Shown: piece by piece, positions 34,941 through 42,885 of the stretch
Position numbering within the stretch: position 1 is the first letter of the stretch
Layout: each line of letters starts with the position of its first letter
Assembly (NCBI GenBank): GCA_020692325.1
Contig: JAIMKR010000002.1
Location: 144,370-208,369, forward strand
Direction: 5' to 3'
Length of the DNA stretch: 64,000 nucleotides
DNA from: Desulfocurvus sp.
GTDB taxonomy: Bacteria > Desulfobacterota > Desulfovibrionia > Desulfovibrionales > Desulfovibrionaceae
Position numbers and translations under genes: made by a program
Notes under the pieces: generated by a model
Database searches by the model: none
The model's input: only the letters and a program-made list of their open reading frames with translations
What the model was told of the DNA's origin: nothing

Positions 34941-34986
34941 CAATAGCATCGCCCGGATGGCGGAGGCCATCCGGGCGATGCTATTG
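34941..34986. repeat. Perfect 21-bp inverted repeat hairpin
   Basis: The arms 34941-34961 and 34966-34986 are exact reverse complements around the loop GGAG, and pairing can extend one to three bases further out. It could be a bidirectional terminator, although no T tract follows directly. It could also be a palindromic repeat element. Confidence 0.8.
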
Positions 34987-35075
34987 GGAAAACATTTTCC
35001 GAAACAAACGCAAGGGACAACACCCATTCCATTCAAATGGGCACCGGTCGCGGAGGGCTTCCGACACGAATATGC

Positions 35076-35140
35076 GATTCCAAAGGGCGAACGCCCTTTG
35101 GAAGGGCCCGGGGCGACGCCCCGAATATTCAACGACGCTG
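35076..35140 (+). repeat. 65-bp direct repeat, copy 1
   Basis: Begins GATTCCAAAGGGCGAA and ends CGACGCTG. It contains two small hairpins (CCAAAGGGC/GCCCTTTGG and GGGGCGACGCCCC). It matches copy 2 at about 58 of 65 positions counted by eye. A REP-like intergenic element family is inferred. Confidence 0.85.
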
Positions 35141-35234
35141 CGGGATTGCCGCCTCCCCCAATCACCCCCGACAAACACTGCCGACACAGCTTGCCAACCA
35201 CTGGCCGCAAGGGCGCAAGCCCACGCGGTTATGG

Positions 35235-35299
35235 GATTCCAAAGGGCGAACACCCTTTGGTGGGGTCCGGGGCGACGCCCCGGATATTCGGCGACGCTG
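35235..35299 (+). repeat. 65-bp direct repeat, copy 2
   Basis: Same orientation and length as the copy 159 bases earlier, with compensatory-looking changes in the hairpin arms. It directly abuts the 3' end of the deacetylase gene and might act as its terminator. Confidence 0.85.
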
Positions 35300-35313
35300 C
35301 TTGTGCCCTAGTC

Positions 35314-36375
35314 TCAGCGCCGACGCGGACCGGTGCCGTAATCCTCGAACACCTCGTCGTAGATGCGATTGTCGCCGGGCGTGGTGAAGTAACCATCTTC
35401 CACGGTCTCGGGCCGCCCGGCGGCGAGAAGCTCGCTCACGGTGGCGGTAACGTAGCCGCGCGCGGCGAGCAGGGGCAGGAGCCGACGCACGACCTCGGCG
35501 GTGCCTTGGGGCACGGCGTTGGCGTGCAGGAGGACAATGGAGCCGGGCCGAATGGCCTCGACAATAGCCTCGGCATGAGCCTGGGCGTCGGCATCGCCAC
35601 GCCCGGTCTCGCCCACAACGTCCCATTGGATGACGGCGTAGCCAAGATCGTTGAGGAACGCCGCCACGCCGGAATCGCCCCGGCCGTACGGCAGGCGGAA
35701 GAGCGTCAGGGGGCCACGGGCGACGGAAGGCAGCCCACGGGCGTCGAGACGCCGGTCAAGGCCCTCGCGCAGCAACTCATACTCGCCGGCGGTCCAGTCG
35801 ACCTGACGGCGGCGGAGGTCCGGCGGAGCGGTCAGCATGTTGGCGTGGGTCCAAGAATGATTGCCCAACTCAAAACGCGAATCAGCCATGAGCTGCTGGG
35901 CACGCTCGGGGTGGGAGCGCATCCATTTGCCGCCGGCGAAGAAAGTGGCCTTGGCGTCGGCCTGACGCAGGGCGTCGACGAGCCGGGCGTCGTAGCCGGT
36001 GACGTGGGCGGCGCGCTCGCACAGGTCGAAGGTGATGGCCACGCGGCGGTCGCCGGGTGCGAGATGAACGCGGCGGATGATGCCACGCAGGGCCTCGGTG
36101 ACAGCGGACGGACGAACGAGGGGCGCGGTGCGCGCCGGTGGGGAAAAATCGGGCCGGCGCAGATTGCGAATGAAGCGTTCGGCGCGAGCGCGGGCCGGAT
36201 CGTCGGGTTCGGCGAGCTGCGCGGAAGTCCAAAGAGAGAGAGGAGAGGTGGCTCGCTCCACGACAGACGGAGCGGAAACGGTCGCGGACGTCTGGGCTGT
36301 GGCGCGAGGAAGGGACAGCAGACACAGGCTCCCCGCAAGAAGGGGAACGGCCACGATCAACGGACGGACACGCAT
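35314..36375 (-). CDS. Exported polysaccharide deacetylase (NodB-type)
   Basis: The 353-residue protein has a signal peptide (cleavage near ATA-Q) and a NodB homology domain from about residue 110. Motif 1 is AITFDLCE (usually TFDDG, so the second Asp is replaced), motif 2 NHSWTHANM holds the metal His pair, and motif 3 LFRLPYGRG matches RPPYG. The Leu-Cys-Glu variant occurs in a subgroup of deacetylases and may change metal use. It probably trims acetyl groups from peptidoglycan or an exopolysaccharide in the periplasm. The ATG at 36375 is preferred because GGAG is eight bases upstream. One codon pair earlier is another ATG. Confidence 0.85.
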   Translation of the reverse strand: MRVRPLIVAVPLLAGSLCLLSLPRATAQTSATVSAPSVVERATSPLSLWTSAQLAEPDDPARARAERFIRNLRRPDFSPPARTAPLVRPSAVTEALRGIIRRVHLAPGDRRVAITFDLCERAAHVTGYDARLVDALRQADAKATFFAGGKWMRSHPERAQQLMADSRFELGNHSWTHANMLTAPPDLRRRQVDWTAGEYELLREGLDRRLDARGLPSVARGPLTLFRLPYGRGDSGVAAFLNDLGYAVIQWDVVGETGRGDADAQAHAEAIVEAIRPGSIVLLHANAVPQGTAEVVRRLLPLLAARGYVTATVSELLAAGRPETVEDGYFTTPGDNRIYDEVFEDYGTGPRRR

Positions 36376-36510
36376 GGGCATGACTCCGGCGACGCGGTTC
36401 TCACCCGCCGCCCCCTTCCCCGGTCGCGAGGAGAAAGGTCCGGCGACACACGCCGGCGTTTCGCGATCGGGGAAGAGGGGACGCGGCGAAAAAACCGCGA
36501 AGGGGGAAGC

Positions 36511-37011
36511 TTAATCGACGCTGAAGGCCGGGCCGTTGAACTCGATGCTGAGGACCTCGTATTCCACGCGCCCACGGGGGACGTTGATGACGACCTCGTC
36601 ACCTTCGCTCTTGCCGAGCAGGGCCTGCCCCACGGGCGAGAGGATGGACACGCTGCCCTTGCAGAAGCCGGTCTCGTCGGGGCCAAGGAGAATGTAGCGT
36701 TTCCGTTCGCCGCTCTCCGCGTCCTCCAGCTCCACGGTGGCGCCGAAGCTGATCTTCTCGCCGCCGAGGGTGTTCATGTCGATGATGACGTACCTGTGCA
36801 TCCGACTTTCGATGAAGTTGATGCGCGCCTCCATCAGGCCCTGACGCTCACGGGCGGCGTGGTAGCCGCCGTTTTCCTTAAGGTCGCCCTCCTCGCGGGC
36901 GATGCGGATGGCCTCGGAGACCTCGGGACGCTGCTTTTTGAGGTCGTCCAGCTCCCTTTTCATGAGCGTGCAGCCTTCCTTGGAAATGGGAATGCTCGAC
37001 ATTTCGGCCAT
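36511..37011 (-). CDS. greA: Transcription elongation factor GreA
   Basis: The 166-residue protein has the GreA layout. The N-terminal coiled coil contains the catalytic acidic tip in EEGDLKENGGYHAARERQ. It is followed by the FKBP-like C-terminal domain (VELEDAESGERKRYILLGPDE, then SPVGQALLGKSEGDEV). GreA rescues backtracked RNA polymerase by stimulating transcript cleavage. The start is ambiguous: AGGAG touches an ATG at 37023 and is 12 bases from the ATG at 37011, which gives the usual MAEM start. It is followed by the deacetylase gene. Confidence 0.95.
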   Translation of the reverse strand: MAEMSSIPISKEGCTLMKRELDDLKKQRPEVSEAIRIAREEGDLKENGGYHAARERQGLMEARINFIESRMHRYVIIDMNTLGGEKISFGATVELEDAESGERKRYILLGPDETGFCKGSVSILSPVGQALLGKSEGDEVVINVPRGRVEYEVLSIEFNGPAFSVD

Positions 37012-37072
37012 AATACTCTTCATCTCCTGTGCGGGCGTGGCGCAGAGGCCGCGCACGCTTTTTTGTCTTGGG

Positions 37073-37112
37073 CAAAAAAACAGGAGGCCTGCGGTGCTGC
37101 CGCAGGCCGCCT
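37073..37112 (-). terminator. Intrinsic terminator downstream of the YqjD/E/K-like genes
   Basis: Leftward, GGCCTGCGG and CCGCAGGCC form a stem around a short loop and are followed by TCCTG and seven T residues. It separates the stress-gene operon from greA. Confidence 0.85.
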
Positions 37113-37189
37113 TCATGGGTACAGGGCCACATAAACACCCCGGGTGACGGGGTCAAGCCGCCCGCGCCTGCCAATGGCGCGGGACAAAG

Positions 37190-37390
37190 TCAATGTTTAC
37201 GCCGCGACCGCAGGAATTCCAAGGCCTTGCCGGCCAATCCGAACCCCAGGCGCGAGGCGGACAACACTCGCCTCGCACGAGCTCCCAGGGCGAGCGCCTC
37301 AAGCCGGATGACCTGCCGGCTCAAGTCCGTCCGCATGATGAGCCGTTCCTTGCTTTTCCGGATGGCGGCCAGTTCCTCATCTAGAAACAT
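37190..37390 (-). CDS. Small basic protein, YqjK-position
   Basis: A 66-residue basic helical protein begins MFLDEELAAIRKSKERL. It overlaps the end of the YqjE-like gene and occupies the place that YqjK has in the enterobacterial yqjCDEK set. Sequence alone does not prove homology. Confidence 0.6.
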   Translation of the reverse strand: MFLDEELAAIRKSKERLIMRTDLSRQVIRLEALALGARARRVLSASRLGFGLAGKALEFLRSRRKH

Positions 37391-37752
37391 GCCTTATCCT
37401 TTTCCAGTTCGGCCAGGGTCTGGGCGAACATGTGCCGTCTGGTGAGCTTGCGTTTAAGCCTGGCGAAAGCCCAGCAGGCTCCGCCGAAAAACGCCAGCGC
37501 CATCACGCCCATTCCCGCCTCGCGCCACTGGTCCGGCAGCAGGTACACGATGGCCAGCACAGCCAGAATGAGCCCGAACAGGGCGAAGACCACGCCGCAG
37601 CAGGCCAGAATCAGGATCTGCACCAAGCGAATCTTGTCCTCGCGCAGCTCCAGGCCCAGCAGCTCCACGCGGTCGCGCAGGGTCTGAGACAAAGCGCCGG
37701 CGATGCGTCCGGCGGCTCCGCCGAGATCCAGCTCGTCCAGAATCGCGCTCAT
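37381..37752 (-). CDS. YqjE-type / phage-holin-family membrane protein
   Basis: The 123-residue protein has two adjacent spans (about residues 45-70 and 77-97) between an amphipathic N-terminal helix and a basic C-terminus, the pattern of the putative holin superfamily III/YqjE family. Its position between DUF883-like and YqjK-like genes fits the enterobacterial set linked to stress and stationary phase. It is chromosomal in context and not part of the phage-like loci. Confidence 0.8.
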   Translation of the reverse strand: MSAILDELDLGGAAGRIAGALSQTLRDRVELLGLELREDKIRLVQILILACCGVVFALFGLILAVLAIVYLLPDQWREAGMGVMALAFFGGACWAFARLKRKLTRRHMFAQTLAELEKDKACF

Positions 37753-37759
37753 GGCGCGC

Positions 37760-38056
37760 CTACTTGCGGCCGAGCAGCCAGCCGAGCATCAGTCCGACGA
37801 GGAAAGAGCCGCCAATGGCGTAGTAGGGCTTCTCGCGGATGAGCTTGTCGGCGTCCTGCATCTTGTTCTTGATGTGGCCTTCCAGCTCGCCACACTTGAC
37901 CTTGGCCACGGCGAGCCGCTCCTCCAGCATAGCGCGCGCGGCGCGGGTGCGGTCGTCCAGCTCGCCGGCGGTGGCCTCGATGAGCTTCTGCGCGTGGTCC
38001 ATGACCCCACGCAGTTCCTGGGCCATTTCCTCGGTGTGGGCGCTCTCGTTGAACAT
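37760..38056 (-). CDS. DUF883 (ElaB/YqjD-type) membrane-anchored protein
   Basis: The 98-residue protein is a long charged helix (residues 1-75) ending in a single Gly-rich C-terminal span (YYAIGGSFLVGLMLGWLLGRK), the hallmark of ElaB/YqjD proteins. Known members associate with ribosomes and the membrane in stationary phase. It is seven bases upstream of the YqjE-like gene. Confidence 0.88.
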   Translation of the reverse strand: MFNESAHTEEMAQELRGVMDHAQKLIEATAGELDDRTRAARAMLEERLAVAKVKCGELEGHIKNKMQDADKLIREKPYYAIGGSFLVGLMLGWLLGRK

Positions 38057-38168
38057 TGGAGCCTCCTTGCCATGTTGGGTGGGAAAAATGCTTTACCTAA
38101 GCCTGGAGGATTCTGGCCCGGACAGCCTCACCATGTCAAGGCTCGCCGCAGCCGCCGCATGAAGAAGT

Positions 38169-38894
38169 CTAGCCGGCCGGCTCCGTGGTCCAGGAATAGA
38201 TGGGCGTGAGCGGCCGGTAGCCCACGAGGTCGATGCGCATGGCGCAGATGCTGCCAAACATGGGTGGCAACACGAGATTGTTGACGAAACGCCAGGGCGG
38301 AACGTCCTTCCAGGTGCAGGGCGGGCCGAGCAGAATGGAGCGCGTGCGCGCCGGGGTCTTGCCCGTGTTGATAAGCGCCAGCGCCCGCATTTCCGGCCAA
38401 GTGAACCAGCGCGCCCGGGTGAGCAGCCGCCGCCGGTTCCACGGCCAACGGCAGCCGCGAGCCAGCCAATAGGCCGAATGCCGGTTGAGGAAACCCACGA
38501 GCAGGCCTTTGGCCGCCACGCGCGCGGCCTCGGCCAGGACCCGGCCGGGATCCTCGCAGAACTCCAGCACGGTCCAAAGCACACAGAAGTCGTATTCGTT
38601 GTCGGCGAAGGGCAGGGCCTCGCCGTCGCCCACGTAGAGTTCGGCGTCCGGTCCCAGGCGGCGGCGCGCCGCGGCGATCATGCCCGGCGACTTGTCCAGT
38701 CCGGCCACAGCGAAGCCGTCGTCGAAGAGGATGTGCTGAAACAGCCCGGTGCCGCAGCCGATCTCCAGCACGCGCTGGTTGCGGCGCGGCCACTCGGCCA
38801 CCACGCTGTCCAAAAGACGCCGCTCCGCGCCGAGGGCGAAACGGCCCTGCGGCGTGGCGAACCATTCCTCATAGCGCGCGGCGTCCCATTCCAT
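38169..38894 (-). CDS. Class I SAM-dependent methyltransferase
   Basis: The 241-residue protein has the Rossmann methyltransferase motifs: VLEIGCGTGLFQHIL (SAM binding), VAGLDKSPGMI, VGDGEALPFADNEYDFCVLWTVLEF. The C-terminal half varies as in UbiE/Methyltransf_11 relatives. The opening EEWFATPQGRF recalls small-molecule methyltransferases acting on soluble substrates. The substrate cannot be inferred. It is a single gene with no cotranscribed enzyme. Confidence 0.88.
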   Translation of the reverse strand: MEWDAARYEEWFATPQGRFALGAERRLLDSVVAEWPRRNQRVLEIGCGTGLFQHILFDDGFAVAGLDKSPGMIAAARRRLGPDAELYVGDGEALPFADNEYDFCVLWTVLEFCEDPGRVLAEAARVAAKGLLVGFLNRHSAYWLARGCRWPWNRRRLLTRARWFTWPEMRALALINTGKTPARTRSILLGPPCTWKDVPPWRFVNNLVLPPMFGSICAMRIDLVGYRPLTPIYSWTTEPAG

Positions 38895-38956
38895 AGGCGA
38901 AACCGCCGGCGTCCGGGTGTGTCAACCGCCCGGAACGCCGGTGCCCTTTCAAAGGA

Positions 38957-39595
38957 TCATTTTTCGTTCAGGGCCTCGTACACGTGACCGACCATGGCGT
39001 CGTTGGGAGCGAGCGCCTTGGAGCCGGGGGTCCACTTGGCCGGACAGACCTCGGCCGGGTTCTTGTACACGTGGACACAGGCCTCCAGCTTGCGCACAAG
39101 CTCGTCGGCGTTTCTGCCCACGTTGTAGAAGTTCACCTCGCTGGCGGTCAACACCCCCTCGGGATTGATAATGAAAGTGCCGCGCAGGGCGAGGCCGGTC
39201 TCCTGGTCCCAGACGTCAAAATAGCGGGACACGTGCCCGGCCGGGTCGCCGGCCATGAGAAACTTCACGTCCTTGAGCAGCCGCTCATCGCCCTTCCAGG
39301 CCATGTGGACGTATTTGGTGTCCGTGGAGACGCTGACAACCTCGGCCCCGAGCTTTTTCAGCTTGGCGTGGTTGGCGGCCACGTCGGCCAGCTCCGTGGG
39401 GCAGACAAAGGTGAAGTCCGCCGGGTAGAACATCAACACCAGCCATTTCTTGCTCTTCTGGATCTTCTCGGAGTCCACGACCGTGAAGCCGCCGTCGGCG
39501 GGATCGTATGCCTCCATCGTGAAATCCTTGATTTTCTGGCCAACCTTGGCGCATTCCATGAAGTCGTAGTCATCCTCGTGATCGCAGCATTCCAT
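38957..39595 (-). CDS. Typical 2-Cys peroxiredoxin (AhpC/Prx1 family)
   Basis: The 212-residue protein reduces hydroperoxides. The peroxidatic Cys65 lies in DFTFVCPTEL and the resolving Cys near the C-terminus in AEVCPAKW, so it forms the usual intersubunit disulfide. It carries an unusual Cys-rich N-terminus (Cys3, Cys4 and Cys15) of about 18 residues, which might bind metal. The start at 39595 has GGAG seven bases upstream. It suits oxygen defence in an anaerobe. Confidence 0.93.
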   Translation of the reverse strand: MECCDHEDDYDFMECAKVGQKIKDFTMEAYDPADGGFTVVDSEKIQKSKKWLVLMFYPADFTFVCPTELADVAANHAKLKKLGAEVVSVSTDTKYVHMAWKGDERLLKDVKFLMAGDPAGHVSRYFDVWDQETGLALRGTFIINPEGVLTASEVNFYNVGRNADELVRKLEACVHVYKNPAEVCPAKWTPGSKALAPNDAMVGHVYEALNEK

Positions 39596-39830
39596 AGGGC
39601 GTCTCCGTTGGTTTGACGATTTCGTGTGTGAAGGCGGGGCGGCGACGCGCGTCGCGCCTTCCCCATAAGCATAGAAGGTAGGAACTCCCCCCCCCGCAGT
39701 CAAGGCGCGCCCGACGGTCCGGCGACCCGGCCGGCCTCTTCCCATCCGGGCCATCGTGCTCTATCTATTGAGGTCACGGGCGGGCGTCCCTTCCGCCCCC
39801 CGCTCCCTCACTCGCAACCAAAGAGGCCCC

Positions 39831-42803
39831 ATGACCAAGCTCACCCACGGCTTCGCGCTGCTGCGCGAAGAAAAAATCCCGGAACTCTCCGCCACCGCGC
39901 GCATCTACCGCCACGCCAAAACCGGCGGACGGCTGCTCTCCCTCATCAGCCCGGACGAGAACAAGGTGTTCGGCGTGGCCTTCCGCACGCCGCCGGCCGA
40001 CTCAACCGGCCTGCCTCACATTCTGGAGCACAGCGTGCTCTGCGGCTCGCGCAAGTACCCGGTCAAGGAGCCCTTCGTGGAGCTCATCAAAGGGTCGCTC
40101 AACACCTTCCTCAACGCCCTCACCTTTCCCGACAAGACCTGCTACCCCGTGGCCAGCGCCAACCTGCAGGACTTCTACAACCTCGTTGATGTCTATCTGG
40201 ACGCGGTGTTCTTCCCCAACCTCACGCCGAGCACCCTCAAACAGGAGGGCTGGCACTACGACGTGGAGGACGCGGCCGATCCGCTGACCTTCAAGGGCGT
40301 GGTGTTCAACGAGATGAAGGGCGTATACTCCTCGCCGGACAGCATGCTGGCCGAGTTCTCGCAGCGCTCCCTCTACCCGGACACCTGTTACGGACTGGAT
40401 TCCGGCGGCGATCCCGAACGCATCCCGGACCTCACCTTCGAGGACTTCACGGGCTTCCACAAGCGTCTGTACCATCCGGCCAACGCCTACGCCTTCTTCT
40501 CCGGCGACGACGACCCCGAAAAGCGGCTGGCCCTCCTCGACGAATACTTCTCGCAGTTCGACGCGCCCCAAACCGCCCCGGATTCCGAGGTGGCGCTCCA
40601 GCCCCCCTTCGACGCGCCCCGGCGCTTCACCCACGCCTACGCCGCCGAAGCCGACGAGAAGAACGAGGAGGGCGGCGGCGACGCCCGAGCCATGTGCACC
40701 GTGAACTTCGGCCTGCCCGAGGGCCGCGACCCGGACCTGAATTTGGCCTTCGAAGTGCTGGAGCACACACTCATCGGCCTGCCCTCCTCGCCCCTGCGCA
40801 AGGCGCTGGTCGACTCCGGCCTGGGCGAGGACATCACCGGCGGCGGGCTGGAGACGGACCTCAGGCAGATGTCCTTCTCCCTCGGCCTCAAGGGGCTGCC
40901 GGCGAAAGACGCCGAGGTCTCGGCGGACAAGGTACAGCGCCTCGTGCTGGACACGCTGGACCGGCTGGCCAAAGGCGGCGCCACGGGCCTGCACCCGGAC
41001 GACATCCACGCCGCGGTGAACAGCGTGGAATTCGACCTGCGCGAGAACAACACCGGCAGCTATCCACGCGGGCTGGTGCTCTTCTTCGAGTCCCTCTCCA
41101 CTTGGCTGTACGACGGCGATCCCCTGGCCCGGTTGCCCTTCGAGGGTCCGCTGGCCCGGCTAAAAGCCCGGCTGGCCGCTGGCGAATCCGTGTTCGAAGA
41201 CCTCATCCGCACCCATTTTCTGAACAATCCGCATCGCTCCCTGGTGCTGCTGACACCCGACGCGACACTCGGCCCGCGCCGTGAGGCGACCGAACGCGAA
41301 CGCCTGGAGCGGGTCAAAAACGGCCTCGCCCCGGCGGAGGTCGAACGTCTGGTGACCGAGACCAAGGAGCTGCACGCCCGGCAGGCCGCGCCCGACGCGC
41401 CGGAGGATCTGGCCAAGATTCCCCGTCTGACCCTGGCCGACCTCCCCCGCGAGAACGCGCGCATTCCGCACGAGGAGCTGGCCCTGCCCGGTCTGCCGCA
41501 TGGCGAATCACGCCTTTTCGCGCACGACCTGCCCACCAGCGGCGTGGTCTACCTGGACTTCGGCTTCGACCTCTCCGCGGTGCCGAACGAGCTTGTGCCG
41601 CTCATCCCCATCCTTGGCCGGGCGCTTTTGGAGATGGGCACGAAAAAGAGCGGCTTCGAGGACCTCTCGCGCGCCATCGCCATGCGCACTGGCGGCCTAT
41701 GGGCGCAAACCTTCATATCCTCCCTGCGGGGCAAACCGGCTACGGAATCCGTGCAACGGCTGTTCCTGCGCGGCAAGGCCACGGCCGAGCATCTGCCCGA
41801 TCTCCTCGCGCTGGCGGCGGAGGTGCTCACCCAGGCAGACTTCTCCAACGCCAAGCGCCTGGGCAAAATCATCCTGGAGTCCAAGGCCCGGCGCGAACAG
41901 CGGCTCATTCCGGCCGGGCACGCCCTGGCCACCGCACGGCTGAAGGCCCGCACCGGCGTGGCCCAGGCCATGAACGAAGCCATGGGCGGCGTCTCCGGTC
42001 TGTTCTTCGTGCGCGAGCTGGCAGCCCGCATGGAGACCGATCCGGCAGGCGTCAGCGCCGATCTACACCGCCTGCTCGGCCTGCTGCTTTCCCGCCGGGG
42101 ACTCATCGTCAACATCACGGCCGATGGCGAAACCATCGCCGCCGCCCTGCCCCGCGTGGCCGAGGTGGCCGGCGAACTGCCAAACGCCGCGCACCCCCCC
42201 GTGAAACGCGGCCTGCCCGATCTGCCCCGGCGCGAAGGCCTGTGCCTGCCGGCGCAGGTGAACTACGTCGCCGCCGGCGGCAATGCCCGGGCGCTAGGCC
42301 TGGAACCGGGGGCGGGATCGGCCGTGGCGGGCAAGATGCTGCGCGCCGGATACCTGTGGGAGCGCGTACGCGTGCAGGGTGGAGCCTACGGGGCCTCCTG
42401 CGCGTACAGCCGGCTTTCCGGCAACCTCGTCTTCGCCTCCTACCGCGACCCCAACGTGGCCCGCACGCTGGAGGCCTACGCCGGCGTGAGCCCGTACCTG
42501 CGCGACCTCGTCCTCGATCCGGCGGAGCTGGAAAAGAGCGTCGTCGGCAGCATCGGCGACATGGACCAGTACATGTTGCCCGACGCCAAGGGCTTCACCG
42601 CGCTGGCGCGCGAGCTCACCGGCGAAGACGCGGCCTACAGGCAGGCCGCCCGCGAGGCCGTGCTCGGCGCGAACATCACGGACTTCCACGCCTTCGGCGA
42701 AGCGGCGGAGGCCGTGCTGCGTGAAGGTTCCGTGGTGGTCGCCGGCGGTCGCGAGGGCCTGGAGAAGTCCGGTCTGGACTTTGTCTTGACCAAAGTTCTG
42801 TAA
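39831..42803 (+). CDS. M16-family zinc metallopeptidase (PreP/M16C type)
   Basis: The 990-residue protein is a clamshell peptidase of the presequence protease type. The inverted zinc motif HILEH (residues 63-67) is intact, the ligand-Glu region follows (VVFNEMKGVYSSPD), and the C-terminal inactive half contains the GGAYGASC and GNLVFASYRDPN segments that close the chamber. It degrades short unstructured peptides. In bacteria it may be cytoplasmic, and no signal peptide is visible. The ATG at 39831 is chosen because the conserved opening KLTHGFALLREEKIPEL follows. It stands alone. Confidence 0.93.
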   Translation: MTKLTHGFALLREEKIPELSATARIYRHAKTGGRLLSLISPDENKVFGVAFRTPPADSTGLPHILEHSVLCGSRKYPVKEPFVELIKGSLNTFLNALTFPDKTCYPVASANLQDFYNLVDVYLDAVFFPNLTPSTLKQEGWHYDVEDAADPLTFKGVVFNEMKGVYSSPDSMLAEFSQRSLYPDTCYGLDSGGDPERIPDLTFEDFTGFHKRLYHPANAYAFFSGDDDPEKRLALLDEYFSQFDAPQTAPDSEVALQPPFDAPRRFTHAYAAEADEKNEEGGGDARAMCTVNFGLPEGRDPDLNLAFEVLEHTLIGLPSSPLRKALVDSGLGEDITGGGLETDLRQMSFSLGLKGLPAKDAEVSADKVQRLVLDTLDRLAKGGATGLHPDDIHAAVNSVEFDLRENNTGSYPRGLVLFFESLSTWLYDGDPLARLPFEGPLARLKARLAAGESVFEDLIRTHFLNNPHRSLVLLTPDATLGPRREATERERLERVKNGLAPAEVERLVTETKELHARQAAPDAPEDLAKIPRLTLADLPRENARIPHEELALPGLPHGESRLFAHDLPTSGVVYLDFGFDLSAVPNELVPLIPILGRALLEMGTKKSGFEDLSRAIAMRTGGLWAQTFISSLRGKPATESVQRLFLRGKATAEHLPDLLALAAEVLTQADFSNAKRLGKIILESKARREQRLIPAGHALATARLKARTGVAQAMNEAMGGVSGLFFVRELAARMETDPAGVSADLHRLLGLLLSRRGLIVNITADGETIAAALPRVAEVAGELPNAAHPPVKRGLPDLPRREGLCLPAQVNYVAAGGNARALGLEPGAGSAVAGKMLRAGYLWERVRVQGGAYGASCAYSRLSGNLVFASYRDPNVARTLEAYAGVSPYLRDLVLDPAELEKSVVGSIGDMDQYMLPDAKGFTALARELTGEDAAYRQAAREAVLGANITDFHAFGEAAEAVLREGSVVVAGGREGLEKSGLDFVLTKVL

Positions 42804-42885
42804 CCCCCTATGCGGATGGTGGACATGTCGATGGGTCGGCACGTCCGCCATCCGCTTCATTTCGCTTCCGCCGGGAGGCCGCCGC

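Larger units (their letters stand above)
34784..35313. other. Repeat-rich intergenic region
   Basis: These 530 bases between the DUF3795 gene and the leftward deacetylase contain no supported gene. They hold several hairpin-forming units, including a long perfect hairpin and two copies of a 65-base direct repeat listed separately. CCTTTCC/GGAAAGG pairing occurs near 34816-34835. It looks like a landing site for mobile or REP-like intergenic elements. Confidence 0.7.

Noticed and set aside
35076-35299. CRISPR array
   Set aside because: Only two long repeats are present with unequal flanks and no regular spacers, and no cas genes occur in the window.
37381-37752. Holin-family protein as part of the phage-like system
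   Set aside because: It sits in a YqjD/YqjE/YqjK-like chromosomal stress operon with no shared promoter copy and no lysozyme gene, so the holin label reflects only fold similarity.
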